DNA of 64,000 bases from Halobacillus yeomjeoni. GTDB lineage: Bacteria > Bacillota > Bacilli > Bacillales > Halobacillaceae. A program made the translations under genes and the position numbers. Of this stretch, positions 1-9,700 are shown one piece after another. The notes under the pieces are model-generated. The model did no database searches. It had not been told where the DNA came from and saw only the letters and a list, made by a program, of their open reading frames with translations. The stretch covers positions 1 through 64,000 of the forward strand of contig NZ_JAIVAI010000003.1 of the NCBI RefSeq assembly GCF_020171525.1, given 5' to 3'. Every line of letters starts with the position of its first letter. Positions within the stretch are counted from its first letter, which is position 1.

Positions 1-72
1 CGCGCTCGACTTGCATGTATTAGGCACGCCGCCAGCGTTCGTCCTGAGCCAGGATCAAACTCTCCATAAAAG
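1..72 (-). rRNA. 16S ribosomal RNA, 5' end (partial)
   Basis: The reverse complement contains the universal 16S 5' segment, with GAGTTTGATCCTGGCTCAG followed by GACGAACGCTGGCGGCGTG and ATACATGCAAGTCGAGCG. Transcription runs leftwards out of the window, so only about the first 70 bases are present. Two sigma-A-type promoters lie upstream, as expected of an rrn operon. The exact mature 5' end is approximate. Confidence 0.97.
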
Positions 73-210
73 TTGAAAAAGTTTGTCTTGCTCATTTGCA
101 CACCGAATGTGCTTGTTTCGTTTTCTTCTTAATAGAAGAAATATCTTGACGTACTGGTTGGTTCGTTCAGTTTTCAAAGATCAAATTGCCGCTTGAGCGA
201 CAGTAATCAA

Positions 211-240
211 ATTCTAGCACATGGTGTAATAAACTGTCAA
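211..240 (-). promoter_or_regulatory. rrn promoter P2 (proximal)
   Basis: On the minus strand a -35 TTGACA (240-235) is followed after 18 bp by TAGAAT (216-211), preceded by TG, an extended -10. It lies about 140 bp before the 16S start, a usual position for the proximal rrn promoter in Bacillaceae. Confidence 0.8.
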
Positions 241-316
241 TATGTTTTGCTAGATTTTGTTGAAAAAATAGTTTTTATTTTTCCTGTCTGTTGCTCTCAA
301 ATAAGCAACGTTAATA

Positions 317-345
317 ATATTACAGCATAGTAGTTTAAGAGTCAA
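317..345 (-). promoter_or_regulatory. rrn promoter P1 (distal)
   Basis: On the minus strand TTGACT (345-340), a 17-bp spacer and TAATAT (322-317) form a sigma-A promoter about 105 bp upstream of the proximal one. Tandem P1/P2 promoters are typical of rRNA operons. The rest of 73-615 is AT-rich leader and spacer in which I see no gene. Confidence 0.75.
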
Positions 346-570
346 TACATGGTTTAAAATAAATTTTGAAGAATGTATTTCATTATAAATTCCATCGAAA
401 TGAATGGCTGCTATAAATTTCTTAGATGTGCAGATGAATAATGAAGAGACTACTTCATCACTTTTGAAATGCTTTCCTCCTACAGGCGTATCTCATTTAA
501 TAACATGACAACCTTTCCTTACAAAGTGAATAAGAATGATCTTTCCTTGAAAAGCGGTTTCCAATAAAAA

Positions 571-605
571 AGAACCTTCTCCTATTTAATATAGAAGAAA
601 GTTCT
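571..605 (-). terminator. Intrinsic terminator after the rhodanese pair
   Basis: An imperfect hairpin (AGAAC...GTTCT outer pairs) is followed on the minus strand by a run of six T residues. It closes the minus-strand two-gene rhodanese unit just before the rrn promoter region. Confidence 0.75.
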
Positions 606-615
606 CTAGATCCAA

Positions 616-945
616 TTAAGACTGTACATAGTAAACAGGTTTGTTCTGCTTTTTCTTTATCATTTTTGCAGCTATTTTAGCCCCACGCTTATCATCTGTG
701 ACCAATAGAATTTCTTTTGGGCATTCGAACCGTTCATTCAAAGCTCTGGACAAATAGCTTAAAGGAATATTTTCGGCCCCAGGATATGGAGAGCGGTGAG
801 CGGAGATATAATCTCGAATATCAATAATACAAAAATCATCAGAAACAGCAGATGGGTTGAATGGTTTCAAGAAAGACCTTTTATAAAAGTCATTCAATAA
901 TAAAAGAGAAAGAGTTCCTGTTAATATATATAGAAGTATCATCAT
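616..945 (-). CDS. Membrane-anchored rhodanese-like protein lacking the catalytic cysteine
   Basis: A 109-residue protein with one N-terminal membrane segment (about residues 2-18) and a rhodanese fold: the DIRD motif at ~42-45 is the usual D-[IV]-R-[ED] element, followed by a P-G-A-x-N-I-P-L-S stretch. Where active rhodaneses carry a Cys-centred loop, this one reads VTDDKRGAK, with no cysteine, so sulfur transfer by the normal mechanism is unlikely; a binding or scaffold role is possible. It starts 18 nt after the stop of the catalytic rhodanese upstream, so the two are probably co-transcribed. A GGTAGG Shine-Dalgarno precedes the ATG-ATG start. Function otherwise unknown. Confidence 0.8.
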   Translation of the reverse strand: MMILLYILTGTLSLLLLNDFYKRSFLKPFNPSAVSDDFCIIDIRDYISAHRSPYPGAENIPLSYLSRALNERFECPKEILLVTDDKRGAKIAAKMIKKKQNKPVYYVQS

Positions 946-963
946 TGTTGATTACCTACCTAT

Positions 964-1275
964 TTAGAAAACTAGTTCCCCATTCCAGTTCAGCATACCG
1001 CCGTCCATGTTCTTCACATGGGTAAATCCTTTTTCTTTCATAAACTCGGCAGCTTTCATACTTCTTCTACCGGAACGGCAAATCATAACATATTGTTCAT
1101 CTTTCGATAATTGATCAATTTCATCAGGGATATTTCCTAAAGGAATATGCTTTGCTGTCGGTACCATCCCTTCAGCAACTTCTTCATCTTCACGCACATC
1201 AATCACTGTGAAATTTTCTTCGTTCTCAATCATTTCTTCAACTTTCTCCGGACTGATTTCTTCGATTTGGCTCAT
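964..1275 (-). CDS. Single-domain rhodanese (YtwF-like sulfurtransferase)
   Basis: A 103-residue cytosolic single-domain rhodanese. Visible motifs are VIDVREDEE (~24-32), A-K-H-I-P-L-G-N-I-P, and the active-site loop CRSGRRS (~66-72) with its catalytic cysteine, followed by a G-F-x-x-V-K-N-M-D-G-G-M-x-x-W C-terminus. Such proteins carry persulfide sulfur from a donor to acceptors, for example in thiolation pathways. AGGAGG lies just upstream of the ATG. It sits beside leuS, where B. subtilis has the rhodanese ytwF, and heads a likely operon with the Cys-less paralogue. Confidence 0.9.
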   Translation of the reverse strand: MSQIEEISPEKVEEMIENEENFTVIDVREDEEVAEGMVPTAKHIPLGNIPDEIDQLSKDEQYVMICRSGRRSMKAAEFMKEKGFTHVKNMDGGMLNWNGELVF

Positions 1276-1373
1276 GGTAAATTCCTCCTTTTATATCCCT
1301 TTGCTATGTTAATTTTATTAAATTATATTTCAAAGTCAAGAAATTGGCACCGCATATGTTAGAAGATAAAAAA

Positions 1374-1402
1374 ATCACCTTGAGATGGACTCTCAAGGTG
1401 AT
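1374..1402 (-). terminator. leuS terminator
   Basis: A perfect stem (ATCACCTTGAGA paired with TCTCAAGGTGAT) is followed on the minus strand by seven T residues, 10 nt past the leuS stop codon. Confidence 0.9.
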
Positions 1403-1412
1403 GTTTCTGACA

Positions 1413-3827
1413 CTAGTTAGCCACGATATTGACTAATTTTCCCGGAACTGCTATCACTTTTCTGACTGTTTTTCCTTCCAGCCAAGGTTGTACATTTTCA
1501 TTTTCCAACGCTTGTTTTTCTAAGTCTTCTTTGGAAGCGTCTTTGTTTACCATCATTTTAGCTCGTACTTTCCCCATGACTTGTACAACAATTTCAACTT
1601 CATCTTCAACAAGCTTGGACTCATCATAGCTCGGCCATTGTTGATAGCTGATCGTTTCCGAATGTCCCAATAGCTGCCATAGTTCTTCAGCCAAGTGTGG
1701 AGCAACCGGGGATAGCAGCTTAACGAAACCTTCTACATAATGCTTTGGTATTTCCTCTGCTTTATAACCTTCATTAATGAAGACCATCATTTGAGAGATA
1801 CCAGTGTTGAAACGAAGCTCTTCAAAGTTCTCCGTAACCTTTTTCACGGTTTCGTGGTAAATTTTATCCAGTGAGTCTTCGCTTGATTCTTCTTTCACAT
1901 ATGGAGATAACGTTTCATCCTGGACAAAAAGTCTCCACACGCGGTCCAAGAATCTGCGTGCGCCATCTAAACCGTTTGTAGACCATGCCACTGAAGCATC
2001 CAAAGGTCCCATGAACATTTCATACAATCTCAAAGTGTCCGCTCCATGTGAATAAACGATATCATCTGGATTCACTACATTTCCTTTGGATTTACTCATT
2101 TTTTCATTATTTTCCCCAAGAATCATTCCTTGGTTGAAAAGTTTTTGGAATGGTTCTTTAGTCGGTACTACACCCACATCATAAAGGACTTTGTGCCAAA
2201 ATCGAGCATAAAGCAGGTGAAGGACTGCGTGTTCCGCTCCTCCGATGTAAACATCGACAGGCAGCCATTTCTTCAACAAATCATAGTCAGCAAAGATATC
2301 ATCATTATCGGCATCAATATAACGCAGATAATACCAGCAGCTACCTGCCCATTGAGGCATCGTATTCGTTTCTCTCCGGCCCTTCATACCTGTTTCAGGA
2401 TCCACGACATTGACCCAGTCATCGATGTTCGCTAACGGGGATTCGCCTGTACCAGAAGGTTTGATTTCAGACGTCTTCGGCAGCTCTACAGGGAGTTCTT
2501 CCTCTTTAACAGGAGTTATAGAACCATCTTCCCAGTGAATGACAGGGATAGGCTCTCCCCAATAACGTTGACGGCTGAACAACCAGTCACGCAGACGATA
2601 AGTTGTTTTCTTTTCACCTTTTCCGTTTTCCTCAAGCCATTGGACAGCTTTTTCTATCGCTTCTTCCTTTTCCAAGCCATTCAGGAAATCTGAATTGATG
2701 TGTTTGCCGTCTCCCGTATAAGCTTCCTGCTCTACATCGCCACCTTCAACGACAGGAATGATCGGAAGCTCGAATTTCGTTGCAAATTCATAATCTCTTT
2801 CATCATGGGCAGGTACTGCCATGATTGCTCCACTTCCGTAGCTCATTAATACGTAATCGGCCACCCAGATAGGAAGTTTCTCTCCATTTACTGGATTGAT
2901 TGCATAAGCGCCCGTGAAGACACCGGATTTATCCTTAGCTAAATCTGTACGTTCAAGGTCACTTTTATGCTTCGCTTTTTCGATATACTCATTAACTGAA
3001 GCTTTTTGCTCAGCAGATACCACTTTATCAACGAGTGGATGTTCAGGAGCAAGGACTGCATAGGTCGCGCCGAATAATGTATCTGGGCGGGTGGTGAATA
3101 CATCAAAGGTTTCTTCAAATCCATCGATTTTAAAGGAGACTTCAGCACCTTCAGACTTACCTATCCAATTGCGCTGCATATCTTTGATGCTTTCCGGCCA
3201 ATCCAAGTCTTCAAGGTCCTCAAGCAGACGATCGGCATAGGCGGTAATCTTCAACATCCACTGCTTCATTGGACGTCGCTCGACCGGATGCCCTCCGCGT
3301 TCACTCTTTCCATCAATGACTTCTTCATTCGCAAGTACGGTACCAAGCGCTGGGCACCAGTTTACTGCGACTTCATCAATATAGGCCAATCCTTTTTCAT
3401 ACAGTTTCAAGAAAATCCATTGTGTCCATTTATAATAATCCGGATCCGTCGTGTTCACTTCGCGATCCCAGTCGTAGGAGAAGCCGAGCTCTTGAATTTG
3501 ACGGCGGAATGTATTGATATTTTGTTCAGTAAACTCTTCGGGGTCATTCCCGGTATCTAACGCATATTGCTCAGCAGGAAGTCCGAACGCATCCCACCCG
3601 ATGGGGTGAAGTACTTCGTACCCCTGCATCCGCTTCATCCGAGATAAGATATCTGTAGCTGTATACCCTTCCGGGTGCCCAACGTGCAACCCAGCTCCTG
3701 AAGGGTAAGGGAACATATCCAACGCATAAAATTTCTTTTTGTCAGAATGGCCGTCAGTTTTGAATGTTTTGTTTTCCAGCCAGTAATTCTGCCATTTCTT
3801 TTCGATGTTCTTATGATCAAACGCCAT
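1413..3827 (-). CDS. leuS: Leucyl-tRNA synthetase
   Basis: An 804-residue class I aminoacyl-tRNA synthetase that charges tRNA-Leu in the cytosol. The HIGH-type motif is HVGH (~48-51) and the KMSKS signature is [10 protein letters not shown] (~570-580). The CP1 editing domain carries T-rich [20 protein letters not shown] elements near 245-265 and the GTGIV-like [16 protein letters not shown] near 330-345. Length matches bacterial LeuRS. The start has AGGAGGAAAAGAA upstream. It lies behind a leucine-specific T-box, so uncharged tRNA-Leu should induce it by antitermination, and it ends at a strong terminator. Confidence 0.98.
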   Translation of the reverse strand: MAFDHKNIEKKWQNYWLENKTFKTDGHSDKKKFYALDMFPYPSGAGLHVGHPEGYTATDILSRMKRMQGYEVLHPIGWDAFGLPAEQYALDTGNDPEEFTEQNINTFRRQIQELGFSYDWDREVNTTDPDYYKWTQWIFLKLYEKGLAYIDEVAVNWCPALGTVLANEEVIDGKSERGGHPVERRPMKQWMLKITAYADRLLEDLEDLDWPESIKDMQRNWIGKSEGAEVSFKIDGFEETFDVFTTRPDTLFGATYAVLAPEHPLVDKVVSAEQKASVNEYIEKAKHKSDLERTDLAKDKSGVFTGAYAINPVNGEKLPIWVADYVLMSYGSGAIMAVPAHDERDYEFATKFELPIIPVVEGGDVEQEAYTGDGKHINSDFLNGLEKEEAIEKAVQWLEENGKGEKKTTYRLRDWLFSRQRYWGEPIPVIHWEDGSITPVKEEELPVELPKTSEIKPSGTGESPLANIDDWVNVVDPETGMKGRRETNTMPQWAGSCWYYLRYIDADNDDIFADYDLLKKWLPVDVYIGGAEHAVLHLLYARFWHKVLYDVGVVPTKEPFQKLFNQGMILGENNEKMSKSKGNVVNPDDIVYSHGADTLRLYEMFMGPLDASVAWSTNGLDGARRFLDRVWRLFVQDETLSPYVKEESSEDSLDKIYHETVKKVTENFEELRFNTGISQMMVFINEGYKAEEIPKHYVEGFVKLLSPVAPHLAEELWQLLGHSETISYQQWPSYDESKLVEDEVEIVVQVMGKVRAKMMVNKDASKEDLEKQALENENVQPWLEGKTVRKVIAVPGKLVNIVAN

Positions 3828-3861
3828 TTCTTTTCCTCCTCAATTCTTCCATATTAAAATA

Positions 3862-4120
3862 TAAAAAGCCTCTCGTCCCTATATGGGACGAGAGGCTTGA
3901 TTCCCGCGGTACCACCCAAATTAACGTTCACTAAAACGTTCACTCGAAAAGTCAATAACGGTGACTGTACCGGCAAAGGCTACTTGTTGAATTCACCTCT
4001 GCGACATCCAAGGCGAGTTCATAAAGGTCATGAGCAGCTTACACCAACCGCTGCCTCTCTGATAACATGACTCTTTACTACTACTCCTTTTCTACGTCAA
4101 TTCATATCTAATCGTATCTT
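3862..4120 (-). promoter_or_regulatory. T-box leader of leuS, specifier CUC (Leu)
   Basis: The minus strand holds the canonical T-box GGGTGGTACCGCGG (3917-3904) and a downstream factor-independent terminator: a 14-bp hairpin at 3866-3898 ending in T5. Upstream the Stem I region contains AGAG...GAACTCGCC, whose CTC triplet at 4017-4015 is in the specifier position and reads leucine. Uncharged tRNA-Leu would pair with CUC and with the T-box bulge to favour the antiterminator. The rest of the 3828-4233 gap is leader and spacer. Confidence 0.95.
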
Positions 4121-4233
4121 AATGAAACGCATAGCCTTTGTCAAGCATGTCCGGGGTCGCTATCAAATACATAACAGCGAAGAAATCCAGCTGCTATATC
4201 AGATACTTGGGTGATCACCTGGATTTTAAGCAC

Positions 4234-5106
4234 TTATGGTATTGAAACTACCCGAACTGTTTTATCTGCAGAACCGATTGCAAGATAAGAGCCGTCCTGC
4301 GCATAATTCACACTATAATTCCCTTTTGCAGGCAGGGACAATTGTTGAACAGAAAGGTCCGATAAAGTAATTCTTTTCAATTCGTAAGGCATAGTCACTG
4401 CTGCTTCTAATCCATCAGGAGAAACGTCTATGCCATAATAACCTTCATCCCCGAGGTGGAACTTCTCTAATGGTTGATGAGTGACCATGTCCCAAATAAG
4501 CAACTTACCATCGTACCCGACTGAAACCGCATGCCGGTCTTCATCAAAAAATCGGAAGCCCATCACAGCACTTTCATGCGCTTCCATCTGCTCCAGAACT
4601 TCCCCTTCCATAATGGAGATTCGCCGCAGCGTTTTACCCAGCCCTCCTATAATGGCATGGTCATGAAAGCGCGCAACAGACAGGACACCTTGATTCTTTT
4701 GGTCACTTTTAAGTGTGGAAACTTTCTTCCCTTCCTCAAAATCCCAAAGATTCATCAAATGAGATTTTGTGCTAGTCAGGAAAAAACGTTCATCTGCTGT
4801 TACACGGAGATGATTAACACCGGATTTTAAGTCTTGCATCTCGCGTAAAGGCGAGCTTGTGGAAACTTCATGTATCAAAATCTTCCCATCGCCGGAAGCA
4901 GACAAAATTTTCTTCCCATCATCCAGCCAGCAAACCCCATTAACGGTCTGTTGGTGACCTTCATAAACTTGGACACGTTCCTCCCGTTCTACATCCCATA
5001 AGAAAAGTTCACCACTGAAACCGGCTGAGGCTATGTAACGAGCATCTGGACTGACAGCTACTTTGTTTACGTGTGAAGAATGCCCTTTAAGCGGAGTGAT
5101 TTCCAA
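4234..5106 (-). CDS. WD40-repeat protein (cytosolic beta-propeller)
   Basis: A 290-residue protein made almost wholly of WD40-type repeats. Repeat ends such as GELFLWDVE (~29-37), NLWDFEEGK (~120) and KLLIWDMVTH (~205) and repeat beginnings such as LKGHSSHVNKVAVSPDARYI and YEGHQQTVNGVCW are plain, giving about six or seven blades. There is no signal peptide or enzyme domain, so a scaffold or binding role is the most that can be inferred. The start codon is TTG (5106-5104) behind GGGGGA; that choice is the only one fitting the first blade. It is monocistronic between the leuS T-box and divergent ytqB. WD40 proteins are uncommon in Bacillaceae; the partner is unknown. Confidence 0.88.
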   Translation of the reverse strand: MEITPLKGHSSHVNKVAVSPDARYIASAGFSGELFLWDVEREERVQVYEGHQQTVNGVCWLDDGKKILSASGDGKILIHEVSTSSPLREMQDLKSGVNHLRVTADERFFLTSTKSHLMNLWDFEEGKKVSTLKSDQKNQGVLSVARFHDHAIIGGLGKTLRRISIMEGEVLEQMEAHESAVMGFRFFDEDRHAVSVGYDGKLLIWDMVTHQPLEKFHLGDEGYYGIDVSPDGLEAAVTMPYELKRITLSDLSVQQLSLPAKGNYSVNYAQDGSYLAIGSADKTVRVVSIP

Positions 5107-5244
5107 AACGATTCCCCCTTGTTTTTCATATTTTCATTATAAAGGAAGGTTGGAATAGAAACGAATCATTATATAGGTTTTTCTTTTTATTCGTGCTACA
5201 ATATCTCAAGGTTTTTATTAGAGAATATGGAGGTGAAAAAAAGT

Positions 5245-5817
5245 ATGGTATTACAAAGGGTACTTCCATACTCCCATTCACTCATGGAGCAAGCACTAAG
5301 TGAAGGGGATATCGCAATCGACGCTACCTGTGGAAATGGTCATGATACATTATTTTTGACTAATCAAGTAGGTGAAAATGGTCACGTTTATGGGTTTGAT
5401 ATACAGCAAGAGGCTGTGGACAACACGAGGCAGAGGTTAAGGGATAACGACATGGAATCGAGAGCTACGTTGTTTCATGAATCTCACAGCCATGTAAAAG
5501 AGTGTATACCGGAAAAACACCACTCTCAAATTAAAGCAGCGATCTATAACCTTGGGTATCTGCCGGGAAGTGATAAAAGTATTGTTACGACTCCTAAGGA
5601 GACAATAGAATCTGTAGAGAAAATTTTATCAATGATTCAAAAAGGCGGCATACTCGTGCTGGTCGTTTATCACGGACACCCAGGCGGGAAGGAAGAAAAG
5701 AACGCTTTGCTGGAATACGTAAGTAACCTTGACCAAAAGTATTTCAAAGCATTGCAATACGGTTTCATCAATCAGAAGAATGACCCGCCTTTCATTGTAG
5801 CGATCGAAAAACAATAG
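5245..5817 (+). CDS. mnmM: tRNA-modifying SAM-dependent methyltransferase (YtqB/MnmM family)
   Basis: A class I Rossmann methyltransferase of 190 residues. Motif I is DATCGNGHDT (~28-37), followed by VYGFDIQQEA (motif II acidic residue) and an AAIYNLGYLPGSDKS segment typical of the YtqB family. YtqB has been described as MnmM, which completes the mnm5 group at the wobble uridine of certain tRNAs; assignment here is by family. I place the start at 5245 because GGAGGTG (5229-5235) gives ideal spacing; an upstream in-frame ATG at 5227 overlaps that site. It is divergent from the WD40 gene and beside ytpB/ytpA as in B. subtilis. Confidence 0.92.
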   Translation: MVLQRVLPYSHSLMEQALSEGDIAIDATCGNGHDTLFLTNQVGENGHVYGFDIQQEAVDNTRQRLRDNDMESRATLFHESHSHVKECIPEKHHSQIKAAIYNLGYLPGSDKSIVTTPKETIESVEKILSMIQKGGILVLVVYHGHPGGKEEKNALLEYVSNLDQKYFKALQYGFINQKNDPPFIVAIEKQ

Positions 5818-5847
5818 CCTGGCAGACATTAAAGTCGACCAGGCTTT
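5816..5847 (+). terminator. Terminator of ytqB, overlapping the ytpB 3' end
   Basis: A GCCTGG...CCAGGC hairpin followed by TTTATTTT begins at the ytqB stop codon and extends into the last codons of convergent ytpB. Confidence 0.7.
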
Positions 5848-6902
5848 ATTTTGTGATACATTTTCGTATTGTAGTAAAAGAATGTCGCTTTACGACCACT
5901 CACTTTCAACAAATCTTTCACGAAAGTTTCGGCTCCTTTCAGACGATCCACCTTTCTATCCGCAAGATACATCCCGACCAGACCTTTACGAATCATCTGG
6001 TGGAAGTTTGAATCAGGTAATTTTGAGACTTCTTCATTTGTCTGAGTGACAAAGTACTTAAAGCGCTCCTTCATTTGTCCATCATGATTGTAATAAGAGC
6101 AGAAGTTCAAGTCTCCCTCGACCTCATCTTCCTCTTGATCGATATAGTAATCCAAAAGGATGTGCAGCCCCTGCATGAAAGGGAAATAGCTTTTTTCGAT
6201 TTGTTGAGCCAGACGTCCGTCAATCCTATCCCCCAATGTATAAGAAACGAGGCAGAAGATGCCCAGTGTAGAACCAGTGCACGCAGAAAATTCATACCAT
6301 TCTAAGTCCGGCCATTCTTCCTGATGGTTTTCAAACCAGTTCATAAGACGAGGAATCCGCTCCTCTTCCATTACGTGTTTATGTACCTGCAAGTCCACAT
6401 ACAACGCACATAGTTTACCAGTATGGTACCTCACATTTTCATATTGCGGGTATTTCCCGAGGACATTCTGACAGGTTTTAACGAGATCCCCCAAATAACC
6501 ACCATCCTCTTGATCCTCTCTGAATTGGTAGTAATCTTTCAACTCGTTTTCAGGATTCAAGGCATCAAGCATGGATTCATGAAGCATACGAAAATCTTCC
6601 GGGTCCATGGATGTGCTGCGATCGCATAAATTATCCAAATAATCACTGATCGTCTGGTAGGCTACGATGAAACGGACCACATCCGGTGCGTGGTGCCCTG
6701 CCAGAACTGAATAAATGGCTCCGCCTTCACAATGGAATGTCTTCGCTTCTATACTCGCCAGCGCCTGTGTGCGGAGCTCTTCATTCGGTATAGCTTCTGC
6801 TCTATCCACCCAGTACTTCAATTCTCGATGGACACTCGGGAACACTTCCTTATAAACTTTATACATCAAATGAACAGCATTTTGTGGAACTTTAGACGCC
6901 AA
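5829..6902 (-). CDS. ytpB: Tetraprenyl-beta-curcumene synthase family protein (YtpB, DUF2600)
   Basis: A 357-residue all-helical terpene synthase of the YtpB type, which in B. subtilis converts heptaprenyl diphosphate to tetraprenyl-beta-curcumene, a precursor of sesquarterpenes. The segment CEGGAIYSVLAGHH (~57-70) and the aspartate-rich SDYLDNLCDRSTS (~86-98) are the recognisable family elements; the family has no classical DDxxD. The start is TTG (6902-6900) behind GGAGGG at good spacing. It begins 12 nt after the ytpA stop, so ytpA-ytpB form an operon. Its last codons overlap the ytqB terminator. Confidence 0.93.
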   Translation of the reverse strand: MASKVPQNAVHLMYKVYKEVFPSVHRELKYWVDRAEAIPNEELRTQALASIEAKTFHCEGGAIYSVLAGHHAPDVVRFIVAYQTISDYLDNLCDRSTSMDPEDFRMLHESMLDALNPENELKDYYQFREDQEDGGYLGDLVKTCQNVLGKYPQYENVRYHTGKLCALYVDLQVHKHVMEEERIPRLMNWFENHQEEWPDLEWYEFSACTGSTLGIFCLVSYTLGDRIDGRLAQQIEKSYFPFMQGLHILLDYYIDQEEDEVEGDLNFCSYYNHDGQMKERFKYFVTQTNEEVSKLPDSNFHQMIRKGLVGMYLADRKVDRLKGAETFVKDLLKVSGRKATFFYYNTKMYHKIKPGRL

Positions 6903-6914
6903 TGATCCACCCTC

Positions 6915-7703
6915 CTATAATTTCGTCTTTTTCAACTGTAACTGCATGAAGTTCAAGCTGTATTCATAGACCATAGGCCATTCAGGTTCATTAAAGATTT
7001 CATGATATAACCCGGGCCATTGTTTATAGCTTTTCTCTGTGAGATCTATTTTATGAAACCATTCTTTCGTTTTACTTACATCGACGATGCGGTCGTCTCC
7101 GGCCTGCATGACTAACAGAGGAACATCAGGAAACTGATCCGTATGACGGAACGCTTCTTTGATCCCTTGTTTGAATTCACGATACCACCGAATCGATACT
7201 TTATCCAAAATCAAATCATCGTCTTCATCTTTTAAAATGACTTTTTCATTCCGTGTGATTAAATTTGGCTGCAAGGAAGCTTTGACTCTCAATCGTGGTG
7301 ACAACCGGTTGAGGATGTAAGAAGCGATTTCCATCGGTTTCTCTGCCCCATTAAGTATTCCAGCTGCAGGAGATGAGAGAATGACTCCTTCCACTCGCGG
7401 CTTCACCTTTTGCATCGTTCGAATCACCGCAATCCCCCCCATGCTGTGACCTAGAAGAAATACAGGCTTATCGGGGTCCGCTTTTTCAATCCATTTCTGG
7501 ATCGTTTCTATATATTCATGAAAGCTTTTGATATGTCCTTTTTTTCCGGGAGATCTGCCTTGTCCGGGCAAGTCATCATAAATGACATCAAAACCATCTT
7601 TGTGGAATTGGCTTGCCAGATCATCGTAACGACCTGAATGTTCGAATGCTCCGTGGACGATAATTACAGTGGCTGCGCTTTGATCTGAAACAAATGATGT
7701 CAT
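6915..7703 (-). CDS. ytpA: Alpha/beta hydrolase, lysophospholipase-like (YtpA)
   Basis: A 262-residue serine hydrolase. The oxyanion HGAF motif lies at ~17-20, the nucleophile elbow is GHSMGG (~86-91) and the distal acid and histidine fit MQAGDDRIVD (~202-211) and GLYHEIFNEPE (~232-242). B. subtilis YtpA is a lysophospholipase linked to bacilysocin; here the role is inferred from family and synteny. First gene of the ytpA-ytpB unit, divergent from ytoA, with AAGGAG upstream of the ATG. Confidence 0.9.
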   Translation of the reverse strand: MTSFVSDQSAATVIIVHGAFEHSGRYDDLASQFHKDGFDVIYDDLPGQGRSPGKKGHIKSFHEYIETIQKWIEKADPDKPVFLLGHSMGGIAVIRTMQKVKPRVEGVILSSPAAGILNGAEKPMEIASYILNRLSPRLRVKASLQPNLITRNEKVILKDEDDDLILDKVSIRWYREFKQGIKEAFRHTDQFPDVPLLVMQAGDDRIVDVSKTKEWFHKIDLTEKSYKQWPGLYHEIFNEPEWPMVYEYSLNFMQLQLKKTKL

Positions 7704-7762
7704 ACGTCACGACTCCTTACTTTTGATATACTTGATATAGTCATATTATAAGGGGGTTCGAC

Positions 7763-8272
7763 ATGATTTGCGAATATAAAGGAAAACGACCACAAATCGA
7801 TCCCACAGCATTCATTGCAGAAGATACAGTCATCACCGGGGATGTTACGATCGGAAAAAAATCGAGTGTATGGTTCAAAACTGTCATACGGGGTGATGTA
7901 GCTCCAGTTCGTGTAGGGGATGAAGTGAATATCCAGGACCTCAGCCTCCTCCACCAAAGTCCGGACCAGCCGTTAGTCATTGAGGATGGAGTCACTGTAG
8001 GACATCAAGTCACTCTTCACTCCGCACACATTAAAAAGAATGCACTGATCGGAATGGGGTCACTCATTTTAGATGGAGCTGAAATCGGAGAGCAAGCCTT
8101 CATAGGAGCCGGGAGTCTGGTACCTCCAGGCAAAGTCATTCCACCGAACACACTTGCCTTTGGAAGACCTGCCAAAGTGGTAAGAGAATTGGAAGAAAAA
8201 GATATCCAGGAGCTGAATCGTATCCGTGCAAGCTATGTGGAAAAAGGGCAGTATTATAAAAACCTGGATTAA
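7763..8272 (+). CDS. ytoA: Left-handed beta-helix protein, gamma-carbonic-anhydrase family (YtoA)
   Basis: A 169-residue hexapeptide-repeat protein. Repeats such as VITGDVTIGKKSSVW, VRVGDEVNIQD and ALIGMGSLILDGAEIGEQAFIGAGSLV build the left-handed helix. Candidate zinc ligands of the gamma-CA fold are seen in LSLLHQSP, VGHQVTLHSAHI (three histidines). Proteins of the PaaY/YrdA group bind zinc and may have weak hydratase or acyl-CoA activity. AAGGGGG precedes the ATG. Convergent with metK through a shared terminator. Confidence 0.92.
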   Translation: MICEYKGKRPQIDPTAFIAEDTVITGDVTIGKKSSVWFKTVIRGDVAPVRVGDEVNIQDLSLLHQSPDQPLVIEDGVTVGHQVTLHSAHIKKNALIGMGSLILDGAEIGEQAFIGAGSLVPPGKVIPPNTLAFGRPAKVVRELEEKDIQELNRIRASYVEKGQYYKNLD

Positions 8273-8284
8273 GTAAGTATATGA

Positions 8285-8322
8285 AAGAAGCTGCCTCTAT
8301 GATCATAGAGACAGCTTCTTTT
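8285..8322. terminator. Bidirectional terminator between ytoA and metK
   Basis: A long hairpin (AAGAAGCTG...CAGCTTCTT with an inner CTCTATGATCATAGAG palindrome) has T-runs on the plus strand and A-rich sequence on the other side, serving both convergent genes. Confidence 0.85.
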
Positions 8323-9518
8323 TACTTGAATCTGTTTTTAAGTTCTTCTGCTTTATCGGTTTTTTCCCAAGGGAATTCTACATCGGTACGACCGAAGTGT
8401 CCGTAAGCAGCCGTTTGACGATAAATCGGACGGCGGAGATCCAACATCTTGATGATTCCGGCCGGACGCAAATCGAAAAGTTCGCGAACGACTTCAACTA
8501 GATCCTCTTCTGATACTTTCCCTGTTCCATTCGTATTGATGGAGATAGAAACGGGCTGTGCAACACCGATGGCATAAGCGAGCTGCACTTCAACAGAATC
8601 AGCCAAACCTGCAGCTACGATATTTTTGGCTACATATCGAGCGGCATAGGCGGCAGAACGGTCAACTTTCGTTGCATCTTTACCACTGAAAGCTCCACCA
8701 CCGTGACGGGCGTATCCACCGTATGTATCTACGATGATTTTTCGTCCTGTTAAACCTGCATCTCCTTGAGGTCCTCCAATGACAAAACGTCCAGTAGGAT
8801 TAATGAAGTATTTCGTTTTCTCATCAATCCAGTGAGAAGGAACGATAGGATCGATCACTTCCGCTTTCAGGTCTGTTTTGATTTGTTCCAAAGTGATTTC
8901 TTCTGCATGTTGAGTAGAAATGACGATCGTATCCACTCGCTTAGGTACATCATTTTCATCATACTCAATGGTCACTTGGGTTTTACCATCTGGCCGCAAG
9001 TATTCTAATGTACCATCTTTACGTACATCAGATAGTCGTTTAGAGAGCCTGTGGGCTAATGAAATCGGCAGAGGCATCAGCTCCTCGGTTTCATTATTGG
9101 CGAAACCGAACATCAACCCTTGATCACCTGCTCCGATGGATTCAATCTCATCTTCACTCATCTGACCTTCGCGAGATTCATAGGCCACGTCTACGCCGCC
9201 CGCAATATCAGGGGATTGCTCATCAATTGCTGTCAGAACCGCGCATGTATCTGCATCAAAGCCGTATTTGGCTCTAGTATATCCGATATCTTTTACGGTT
9301 TGGCGGACAATGGAAGGAATGTCTACATAAGTATTCGTGCTGATTTCTCCTGAAACTAGCACAAGTCCCGTTGTTACTGTTGTTTCACATGCGACCCTTG
9401 CGTTCGGGTCATTTTTTAAAATTTCGTCTAAAATCGCATCAGAAATCTGGTCGCAGATCTTATCCGGATGGCCTTCTGTGACAGACTCTGATGTGAATAA
9501 CCGGCGATTGGCTGGCAT
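8322..9518 (-). CDS. metK: S-adenosylmethionine synthetase
   Basis: A 398-residue MetK, which makes SAM from ATP and methionine. Signatures are [17 protein letters not shown] (~11-27), the hexapeptide [10 protein letters not shown] (~119-128) and the P-loop-like [19 protein letters not shown] (~272-290). Length is standard. AAGGAGGAG precedes the ATG. A SAM riboswitch lies upstream in a ~690-bp gap shared with divergent pckA, so expression should fall when SAM is plentiful. Confidence 0.98.
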   Translation of the reverse strand: MPANRRLFTSESVTEGHPDKICDQISDAILDEILKNDPNARVACETTVTTGLVLVSGEISTNTYVDIPSIVRQTVKDIGYTRAKYGFDADTCAVLTAIDEQSPDIAGGVDVAYESREGQMSEDEIESIGAGDQGLMFGFANNETEELMPLPISLAHRLSKRLSDVRKDGTLEYLRPDGKTQVTIEYDENDVPKRVDTIVISTQHAEEITLEQIKTDLKAEVIDPIVPSHWIDEKTKYFINPTGRFVIGGPQGDAGLTGRKIIVDTYGGYARHGGGAFSGKDATKVDRSAAYAARYVAKNIVAAGLADSVEVQLAYAIGVAQPVSISINTNGTGKVSEEDLVEVVRELFDLRPAGIIKMLDLRRPIYRQTAAYGHFGRTDVEFPWEKTDKAEELKNRFK

Positions 9519-9700
9519 TCTGAAAAACTCCTCCTTCTAAAGTACAAAGTATTAGACGGAACTCTTTACCAGTATGTGCAAAAACTTTTAAGTTAAGTTT
9601 CATTATATGTTCGTTTCGCACCCTTGACACAACCTCTGAGTTTTTAATAAGTATCTTGAGTATATGTGATACCTACTATGGATTTTTTCTCCTTTGAAAA

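Noticed and set aside
1-72. Truncated or pseudogene 16S rRNA
   Set aside because: The sequence is a normal 16S 5' end cut by the window edge, with intact tandem promoters upstream.
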